Part shown: one piece after another, positions 58,606 to 64,000 of the stretch
Layout of the letters: the number at the start of each line of letters is the position of its first letter
Numbering within the stretch: the first letter of the stretch is position 1
Assembly (NCBI RefSeq): GCF_000744785.1
Contig: NZ_JQMO01000002.1
Location: 1,426,001 to 1,490,000, forward strand
Length of the DNA stretch: 64,000 nucleotides
Origin: Kitasatospora azatica KCTC 9699
Lineage (GTDB): Bacteria; Actinomycetota; Actinomycetes; Streptomycetales; Streptomycetaceae
Direction of reading: 5' to 3'
Made by a program: the position numbers and the translations under genes
Notes under the pieces: generated by a model
What the model was told of the DNA's origin: nothing
Seen by the model: only the letters and a program-made list of their open reading frames with translations
The model's database searches: none

Positions 58606-60533
58606 ACAGGCACCAGTTCGTGCTGGACCTGCTGGACCTGCTGGACCTGCTGGAGTTCCTGGGCCTCCTGGGCCTCGTGGACTAGCTGGGCCTCCTGGGC
58701 CTCCCGGCTCTCCTGGGCCGGCCGTTCCCGCTGCGGATCCGTCCCCTCCCGGCGCAGCAGCGCGGCGTAGCGCCCGCCCAGCTCCAACAGCTCCTGGTGG
58801 GTTCCCAGTTCGACCACTCGGCCATGATCGAGCACCGCGATCTGGTCGGCCTGTCGGACCGTGGAGAGCCGGTGCGCGATGGTGATCGTGGTGCGGCCCA
58901 CCGCGAGCGCGTCGATCGCCTGCTGGACGGCTCGCTCGGTCTGGTTGTCCAGCGCGCTGGTGGCCTCGTCCAGGATCAGCACCGGCGGGTTGCGCAGGAT
59001 GGTCCGGGCGATCGCCAGGCGCTGCTTCTCGCCGCCGGAGAAGCGGTAGCCGCGCTCGCCGACCATGGTGTCGTAGCCGTCCGGCAGGCCGGCGATGTGG
59101 TCGTGGATCTGGGCCGCGCGGGCCGCCTCGACCAACTCGGCGTCGGTGGCCTCGGGTTTGGCGAAGCGCAGGTTCTCCGCGACCGAGGCGTGGAACAGGT
59201 AGGTCTCCTGGGCGACCACGCCGACGGCGGCGGAGAGCGTCTCGAAGGCGAGGTCGCGCACGTCGGCGCCGTCGATGGTGACCCGGCCGCCGGTGACGTC
59301 GTAGAGCCGGGGCACCAGGTAGCTGAGCGAGGTCTTGCCGGAGCCGGTCTCGCCGACCAGGGCCAGTGAACTGCCGGCCGGGACGGTCAGGTCGATCTCG
59401 GACAGGGTGCCGGCCGGCCGCTCGGGGTCGTAGCCGAAGTCGACCCGCTCGAACCGGACCTCGCCGCGCACGGCGGGCAGCCGGACCGCCTCGGCCGGTT
59501 CGGCGATCTCCACCGGCAGGTCGAGGTACTCGAAGATCCGCTGGAAGAGCGCCATCGAGGTCTGCACCTCGACGCCGGTGGAGAGCAGCGAGACGGCGGG
59601 GCGGAAGAGTGCCTGCTGCAGCGAGACGAAGGCGACCAGGGTGCCGATCGAGACGATCGGGGCGCCACCGGCGGCGGTCAGGCCGGCCGCCCAGTAGATG
59701 ACGGCGGGCATCGCGGCCATCACGATCTGGATCGCGTTCATCCGCCAGCGCCCGGCCATGCTGGCCCGCACCTCGAGGTCGGCGAGCTGGTCGGACTGCT
59801 CGGTGAACTCGCGGGACAGCGAGTCGGAACGGCCCATGGTGCGGCCGAGCAGGATGCCGCTGACCGAGAGCGACTCCTGGACGGCGGAGGAGAGCACCGC
59901 GAGCTGCTTCTGCCGCTCGGAGGTGATCTTCTTGCGCTCGCGCCCGACCCGGCGGCTGATCCAGGCGAAGACCGGGAGCAGCAGCAGCGAGACCACGGTG
60001 AGCCGCCAGTCCAGCGCGACCATGGCGACCACGGTGGCGACCACGCTGGTCAGGTTGGAGACCAGCGAGGTGGCGGTGGAGGTGACGGTGGACTGCATGC
60101 CGCCGATGTCGTTGGCGATCCGCGACTGCACCTCGCCGGTGCGGGTGCGGGTGAAGAAGGCCAGCGACATCCGCTGCAGGTGGCTGTAGACGGCGGTGCG
60201 CAGGTCGTGCATGACCCGCTGGCCGACCGTGGTGGAGATCAGCGTCTGCAGGACGTTGAAGACGCTGTTGACCACGGCGGCCGCGATCATGCCGAGCACC
60301 AGCAGGCTGAGCAGGCCGGTGCGGCCCTGCGGGATCGCGATGTCCAGCACGGCGCGGAGCAGGAACGGGGTGGTCACCGAGACCACCGCGGAGGCCGCGA
60401 CCAGCAGCCCGACGACGGCGAGGCGGCCCCGGTAGGGGCGGAACAGCGCCAGGATCCGGCGCAGCTGGGCGGGCGGCTGGGGCTGGCCGGCCTCCTTGGC
60501 GGGCGGCGTCCAGTCGATGGTGTCGGGCCTCAT
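58578..60533 (-). CDS. ABC exporter, fused membrane and ATP-binding domains
   Basis: 651 residues. The membrane domain has six helices (RLAVVGLLVAASAVVSVTTPFLL, LLSLLVLGMIAAAVVNSVFNVL and others) with the type I exporter coupling pattern FTRTRTGEVQSRIANDIGGMQ. The nucleotide-binding domain has Walker A LVGETGSGKTSLSYL, Q-loop VAQETYLFHAS, signature FSGGEKQRLAIARTIL, Walker B PVLILDEATSALD and H-loop ITIAHRLSTV. It probably works as a homodimer exporting lipids or drugs. ATG 60533 has CGGAGG four bases upstream. The tail is repeat-derived (QEAQELQQVQQVQQ). Confidence 0.95.
   Translation of the reverse strand: MRPDTIDWTPPAKEAGQPQPPAQLRRILALFRPYRGRLAVVGLLVAASAVVSVTTPFLLRAVLDIAIPQGRTGLLSLLVLGMIAAAVVNSVFNVLQTLISTTVGQRVMHDLRTAVYSHLQRMSLAFFTRTRTGEVQSRIANDIGGMQSTVTSTATSLVSNLTSVVATVVAMVALDWRLTVVSLLLLPVFAWISRRVGRERKKITSERQKQLAVLSSAVQESLSVSGILLGRTMGRSDSLSREFTEQSDQLADLEVRASMAGRWRMNAIQIVMAAMPAVIYWAAGLTAAGGAPIVSIGTLVAFVSLQQALFRPAVSLLSTGVEVQTSMALFQRIFEYLDLPVEIAEPAEAVRLPAVRGEVRFERVDFGYDPERPAGTLSEIDLTVPAGSSLALVGETGSGKTSLSYLVPRLYDVTGGRVTIDGADVRDLAFETLSAAVGVVAQETYLFHASVAENLRFAKPEATDAELVEAARAAQIHDHIAGLPDGYDTMVGERGYRFSGGEKQRLAIARTILRNPPVLILDEATSALDNQTERAVQQAIDALAVGRTTITIAHRLSTVRQADQIAVLDHGRVVELGTHQELLELGGRYAALLRREGTDPQRERPAQESREAQEAQLVHEAQEAQELQQVQQVQQVQHELVPVQAALGTSL
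58621..58710. repeat. 9-bp tandem repeats at the 3' end of the ABC exporter gene
   Basis: TGCTGGACC is repeated from 58621 to 58656, then TCCTGGGCC-type units continue to about 58710. On the minus strand they encode the QVQQVQQ and EAQEAQ low-complexity tail. Confidence 0.85.
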
Positions 60534-60562
60534 CGGACCTCCGTTGGCAGGCAGCATGAAGA

Positions 60563-60601
60563 GGATAGCTCATTGTTAGCAAAACTAATAATGAGCTATC
60601 C
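60563..60601 (-). promoter_or_regulatory. Large AT-rich palindrome upstream of the ABC exporter
   Basis: GGATAGCTCATT (60563-60574) and AATGAGCTATCC (60590-60601) are perfect arms. The 15-base centre contains TTAG-caaaa-CTAA, a second inverted repeat. It lies 30-68 bp before the exporter start in otherwise GC-rich DNA. The form suits a MarR/TetR-type repressor; no such gene is adjacent. Confidence 0.65.
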
Positions 60602-60658
60602 CCCACGCTCTATTCCCCCAGCAACCCTCGGCGCCCGCTCAGTACACGCGCGGCCTTG

Positions 60659-61423
60659 TCAGTACGTGCGCGCGGCCTTGGACGAGACCCCGCCCAGGCC
60701 CCCCGCCGGCAGCAGCCGGGCGATCGCCACCACGAGCTTGTACCGCTTCCCGGGCACCGACAGGCTCCGTCCCCGGGCCAGGTCGCGCAGCGCCTCGTCC
60801 ACCACCCGCTCGGCGGACAGCCAGCTCCAGGACGGGATGTTCTTGGTCCCCATCCCGGCCCGCTCGTGGAACTCGGTCCGGGTGAAGCCCGGGCAGAGCG
60901 CCAGCAGCCGCACGCCGGAGCCGCCCAGGTCGCGCAGCACCCCCTGGGTGAAGTTGACCACCCAGGCCTTGGTCGCGCCGTAGGTGCCGCGCGGCAGGAA
61001 GGCCGCCACCGAGGCGACGTTCACCACCCCGCCGAAGCCGCGCTCGCGCATCCCGGGCACCGCCGCGCTGGTCAGTCGCAGCACTGCCTCGACATGCACC
61101 TTGAGCATGTCCAGCTCCTGCTCCAGCGGGACCTCCAGGAAGGCGCCGCGGTGGCCGAAGCCGGCGTTGTTGATCAGGATGCCGACCGGCTCGGCGCTGT
61201 CCTTGAGCCGCTTCTCGACCGCGCTGATCCCCTCATCCGTTGCCAGATCGGCGGTCAGCACCTCGGTCTTCACGCCGAACCGCTCGCGCAGCTGCTCGGC
61301 GGCCTCGGTCAGCCGTGCGGTGTCCCGGGCGACCAGCACCAGGTCGTGACCGTCCGAGGCCAGGCGGCGGGCGAAGGCGGCACCGATACCGGCGGTCGCG
61401 CCGGTGATGAGGGCAGTTGTCAT
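60659..61423 (-). CDS. Short-chain dehydrogenase/reductase (classical SDR)
   Basis: 254 residues. Cofactor motif TGATAGIGAAFARRLA (TGxxxGIG), NNAGFGHRG, catalytic Ser in VNVASVAAFLP and YGATK (YxxxK), then the PGFTRTEFH substrate loop. A Gly/Ala C-terminal extension follows. The LVARDTARL stretch after strand 2 suggests NADP preference. It resembles mycolate-ketoreductase-like SDRs (DltE/CmrA-like), so a lipid substrate is plausible but unproved. ATG 61423 is divergent from the glycosyltransferase gene at 61500. It probably has its own promoter in the 76-bp gap. Confidence 0.9.
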   Translation of the reverse strand: MTTALITGATAGIGAAFARRLASDGHDLVLVARDTARLTEAAEQLRERFGVKTEVLTADLATDEGISAVEKRLKDSAEPVGILINNAGFGHRGAFLEVPLEQELDMLKVHVEAVLRLTSAAVPGMRERGFGGVVNVASVAAFLPRGTYGATKAWVVNFTQGVLRDLGGSGVRLLALCPGFTRTEFHERAGMGTKNIPSWSWLSAERVVDEALRDLARGRSLSVPGKRYKLVVAIARLLPAGGLGGVSSKAARTY

Positions 61424-61499
61424 GGACTGACGCTATCGGACCCGGTGCGGCGTGCGAGTAGGATCTGGCCCGCCCCCGATCGAAAGGCCCGCACCGCCG

Positions 61500-62546
61500 A
61501 TGGCCCCTCGCCTCTCCGTCGTCGTCCCGATCTACAACGTCGAGCGCTACCTGCGGGAGTGTCTGGACTCGATCGCCGCGCAGACGTTCTCCGACTTCGA
61601 GTGCGTCCTGGTGGACGACGGTGCCACCGACTCCAGCGCGGAGATCGCCGCGGAGTACGTCGCCGCGGACGCGAGGTTCCGCCTGGTCCGGCAGGAGAAC
61701 AAGGGCCTGGGGGCGGCCCGCAACACCGGCTGGCGCCACCTGACCGACGGCACCGAGTACCTGGCCTTCGTGGACAGCGACGACACCCTGCTGCCCGGGG
61801 CCTACCAGCTGATGACCGAGACGCTGGACCGGACCGGCTCGGACTTCGCGGCCTGCAACGCCGACCGGTTCAACTCCACCGGGCACCGTCCCTCCGGCGC
61901 GCACACCAAGCCGTTCCGCAGGACCCTGCTGAAGACCCACGTCACCGAGGTCCCGGCGCTGGTCACCGACCGCACCGCGTGGAACAAGGTGTACCGGCGC
62001 AGCTTCTTCGACGGCGCCGGGCTGCTCTACCCGGAGGGCATCCTCTACGAGGACGCCCCGGTCAGCGTCCCGCTGCACTACCTGGCGCAGAGCGTGGACG
62101 TGCTCTCCGACGTGCTCTACAACTGGCGCGAGCGCGAGCCCGACGACCCGTCGATCACCCAGGGCCGGACCAACCCGCGCGGCCTGGTGGACCGGGTCCG
62201 CTCGATGGAGCTGGTCCGCGAGTGGCTGAGCTCGCGGGACGAGCCGAAGTTCGCCGAGAACCTGCGCTCCTACGACCACAACTGCCTGGTCGAGGAGATC
62301 CCGATGTTCTTCTGGTGGGTGCCGGACGGCGACAAGGCCTACCGCGCGCTCTACCAGGAGCACGTCTCCCGGCTGCTGCGCGAGATCGGCGTGGAGCGGA
62401 TCGCCCGGCTGCGCAGCAGGCCGACCCGGGTGAAGTACCAGCTGACGCTGGCCAACCGGATGGACGAGTTCGTCGCGGTGCAGCGCCTGCAGCGGCTGTA
62501 CCGGCGCGGCCAGCGGCTGCGCCGACGGGTCACCGCGCGGGTCTGA
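61500..62546 (+). CDS. Family 2 glycosyltransferase (second copy type)
   Basis: 348 residues with the same plan as the gene at 56773: RLSVVVPIYNVERYLRECLDSIAAQTFSDFECVLVDDGATDSSAEIAAEYV, NKGLGAARNTGWRHLTDGTEYLAFVDSDDTLLPG (DxD), DRTAWNKVYRRSFF and EGILYEDAPVSVPLHYL. The basic C-terminus (RLYRRGQRLRRRV) may bind the membrane. TAGGAT at 61457-61462 is a likely -10, so the ATG at 61500 with a short leader is preferred over GTG 61452. The likely job is adding sugars or polyol phosphates to a surface polymer. Confidence 0.88.
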   Translation: MAPRLSVVVPIYNVERYLRECLDSIAAQTFSDFECVLVDDGATDSSAEIAAEYVAADARFRLVRQENKGLGAARNTGWRHLTDGTEYLAFVDSDDTLLPGAYQLMTETLDRTGSDFAACNADRFNSTGHRPSGAHTKPFRRTLLKTHVTEVPALVTDRTAWNKVYRRSFFDGAGLLYPEGILYEDAPVSVPLHYLAQSVDVLSDVLYNWREREPDDPSITQGRTNPRGLVDRVRSMELVREWLSSRDEPKFAENLRSYDHNCLVEEIPMFFWWVPDGDKAYRALYQEHVSRLLREIGVERIARLRSRPTRVKYQLTLANRMDEFVAVQRLQRLYRRGQRLRRRVTARV

Positions 62547-62557
62547 ACGGCCCCCGA

Positions 62558-62591
62558 GAGCCCGGGGCTTGCTTTGGAAGACCCCGGGCTC
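62558..62591. terminator. Bidirectional terminator
   Basis: GAGCCCGGGG (62558-62567) pairs perfectly with CCCCGGGCTC (62582-62591) between the convergent glycosyltransferase and dehydrogenase genes. Confidence 0.8.
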
Positions 62592-62600
62592 GGCTTCGCC

Positions 62601-63527
62601 TCAGCCGACCCGGCCCCGGTCACGGGCGGCCTCGTCGGCCGCACCGCCCGCGCCCACCGCGCGCAGCCGGGTGGCGGCCGTGGCGGCCAACCTCGGGGCG
62701 AGCCGGGCCACTTCGCGGGAGCCGACGGCGGCGATCAGCGGCGGCAGCAGCCAGCGCACCGGCTGCATGCCGCGCAGCCAGGCCTGCGCGTAGACATGTG
62801 CGGAGCGGCGGGCGATCCCGGCCACCAGGCGGTCCACGGCCGGGCCGATCGGGTAGGTGCGGTTGGCCGGCCAGGGCAGCTTGGTCCGCATCTCGCGCAG
62901 CACGTCGTCCTGGTCGGCCCCGCGCACCATGTCGGTGTCGGTCCAACTGAGGTAGCCGACACCGACCTTGACGCCCTGGTGGGCGACCTCGGCGCGCAGC
63001 GCGTGGGCGAAGGACTCCACGCCCGCCTTGCTGGCGCAGTAGGCGCTCATCAGCGGGGCCGGGGTGATCGCGGCCAGCGAGGCGATCTGCAGCAGGTAAC
63101 CGCGGCTCTCGATCAGCGCGGGCAGGAAGGCCCTGGCGGTGGTGACGCTGCCCAGCAGGTTGACCTCGATCACCCGGTTGAAGGCGGCCGGGTCGCTGTC
63201 CAGCAGCGGGCCGCCGATCGCGATCCCGGCGTTGGCCACCACGGTGTCGATCCGGCCGTACTTCTCCTTGATCCCCTGGGCGGCGACGCTGAGTTCGGTC
63301 AGGTCGGTGACGTCGGCCTGCCACCAGCTCGCCTCCGGACCGCACTGCGCGGCGGCCTCCTTGAGCAGCTCCGGTTCCAGGCCGACCAGCGCCACCCGGG
63401 CGCCGCGGTCGGCGATCTTGCGGGCCATCAGCGCACCGAGGCCGCGGGCGGCCCCGGTGACGACGACCACCTGCGCGTTCAGTGGCGCAGCAGCTCGACT
63501 CAGGGGTCCCTCGCTTCGCTCGCTCAT
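62601..63527 (-). CDS. Short-chain dehydrogenase/reductase (long SDR with C-terminal extension)
   Basis: 308 residues. TGAARGLGALMARKIADRGARVALVGLE is the dinucleotide site, WWQADVTDL and VVANAGIAIGG follow, then IASLAAITPAPLMSAYCASKAGVESF with the catalytic Ser-Tyr-Lys. The last 80 residues (AWLRGMQPVRWLLPPLIAAVGSREVARLAPRLAATAATRL) are a hydrophobic extension seen in mycobacterial/actinobacterial SDRs associated with lipid metabolism. ATG 63527 overlaps the stop of the alpha/beta hydrolase by 4 bp, so the two form an operon. Confidence 0.9.
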   Translation of the reverse strand: MSERSEGPLSRAAAPLNAQVVVVTGAARGLGALMARKIADRGARVALVGLEPELLKEAAAQCGPEASWWQADVTDLTELSVAAQGIKEKYGRIDTVVANAGIAIGGPLLDSDPAAFNRVIEVNLLGSVTTARAFLPALIESRGYLLQIASLAAITPAPLMSAYCASKAGVESFAHALRAEVAHQGVKVGVGYLSWTDTDMVRGADQDDVLREMRTKLPWPANRTYPIGPAVDRLVAGIARRSAHVYAQAWLRGMQPVRWLLPPLIAAVGSREVARLAPRLAATAATRLRAVGAGGAADEAARDRGRVG

Positions 63528-64000
63528 GCGACTTCAGTCCTCTCGGCAGAGCTCAGGTGGGTGCTGACGAGGCGTCGGATCTCCGAGGACACCTCGTCCG
63601 GGCGCTCCAGCGGCGCCATGTGGCCGACGCCGGGCAGCTCCAGGTAGCCGTCGTTGCTGCGCAGCGCGGTCCGCATCGCCCGCGCCTGCACCGGCGGGGT
63701 CAGCTTGTCGGCGGTGCCGACCACGATCGCGGCCGGCGCCTCCAGCATGGTCAAGCCCGGCCGTACGTCCAGCCCGGCCAGCACCCGGCCCCAGCGGGCC
63801 CGTGCCGAGGCCGGGCAGGCGTGCACGATCTCGGCGCAGGCCTGCACCTGGTCCCGGGTGGCCGCCCTGCCCATCACGGCGTGCTTGAGCACGGCCTTGC
63901 CCACCGGGGTGACCGGCCCGAGCGGCAGCCGGGAGTGCAGGATCTGCCGGGTCAGCAGTCGCCGCAGGCCGGCCGGCGCTCGCTCCGGGACCACCAGCGC
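63524..64000 (-). CDS. Alpha/beta hydrolase, C-terminal part; runs off the right edge
   Basis: About 158 C-terminal residues are in the window. Typical features are the cap region (LLTRQILHSRLPLGPVTPVGKAVLKHAVMG), the acidic strand AAIVVGTADKLTPPVQAR with the catalytic Asp, and the His in LPGVGHMAPLERPDEV. The nucleophile elbow lies beyond 64000. It should be an esterase, lipase or related hydrolase. Its stop overlaps the start of the dehydrogenase gene by 4 bp (ATGA). A hydrolase coupled to an SDR is a common pair in lipid or sterol catabolism. Confidence 0.88.
   Translation of the reverse strand, partial: ALVVPERAPAGLRRLLTRQILHSRLPLGPVTPVGKAVLKHAVMGRAATRDQVQACAEIVHACPASARARWGRVLAGLDVRPGLTMLEAPAAIVVGTADKLTPPVQARAMRTALRSNDGYLELPGVGHMAPLERPDEVSSEIRRLVSTHLSSAERTEVA

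Noticed and set aside
57829..60606. Very long minus-strand frame covering the PlsC gene and the ABC exporter
   Set aside because: Its translation is Arg/Pro/Gly/His-rich and without motifs. The exporter frame contains complete Walker, signature and membrane segments.

Overview
The window is about 64 kb of very GC-rich DNA (roughly 72% by eye) from a Streptomycetaceae-type actinomycete (Streptomyces, Kitasatospora or Streptacidiphilus). Supporting marks are GTG starts and codons ending in G/C, an allantoin/glyoxylate cluster like that known from Streptomyces, a four-gene conservon (sensor kinase, roadblock, DUF742, GTPase), a DasR-type element at a chitinase promoter, and an actinobacterial ImuA'-ImuB-DnaE2 mutasome. 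I count 57 protein genes (two cut by the window edges, two broken by a single-base frameshift) plus one doubtful short frame. No rRNA, tRNA, CRISPR array or insertion sequence was seen.

Positions 1-18.3 kb are a near-complete purine-ring salvage block: catalase, allantoicase, allantoinase, glycerate kinase, tartronate semialdehyde reductase, hydroxypyruvate isomerase, a small MTH1187-like protein with an HTH partner, OHCU decarboxylase, 5-hydroxyisourate hydrolase, urate oxidase, 8-oxoguanine deaminase, glyoxylate carboligase, a 129-aa allophanate-hydrolase-tail-like protein, malate synthase, and an IclR-family regulator. Together they take oxidised guanine or urate through allantoin to glyoxylate. 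Glyoxylate then leaves as malate, or as glycerate and 3-phosphoglycerate or 2-phosphoglycerate. Catalase can remove the peroxide made by urate oxidase. Five promoters in the block carry the same palindrome (CAACA-N3-TGTTG and variants), read here as the operator of the IclR regulator. A second motif is confined to the three glyoxylate-use promoters.

18.4-29.9 kb is accessory: an unusual 732-aa protein joining a kinase-like N-terminal region to an AAA+ ATPase; a small secreted protein; a frameshifted secreted family-16 glycosidase behind a c-di-AMP (ydaO-type) riboswitch; a LuxR-type regulator; two methyltransferases; a DUF4865 / carboxymuconolactone decarboxylase-like / phosphotriesterase-like operon with its own palindromic operator; a TPR protein; and a LysE exporter.

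30-43.2 kb holds the SOS mutasome (imuA', imuB, dnaE2) behind a LexA box, a truncated hemoglobin, a HAD phosphatase, an aldo/keto reductase, a winged-helix regulator and the conservon. 43.5-49.6 kb has an acyl-CoA ligase and a secreted-hydrolase group: a polysaccharide deacetylase and a chitinase with matching promoters, plus an SGNH lipase. 49.6-64 kb has a Nudix hydrolase, SbcD-SbcC, YjbQ with a Cys-rich partner, two family-2 glycosyltransferases, a PlsC-type acyltransferase, an ABC exporter, two short-chain dehydrogenases and the end of an alpha/beta hydrolase.

A recurring oddity is short tandem duplication (9-27 bp units) at gene ends or in linkers. Several copies duplicate start or stop codons. 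The two frameshifted genes both look as if one C is missing from a C-run, so sequencing error is possible.
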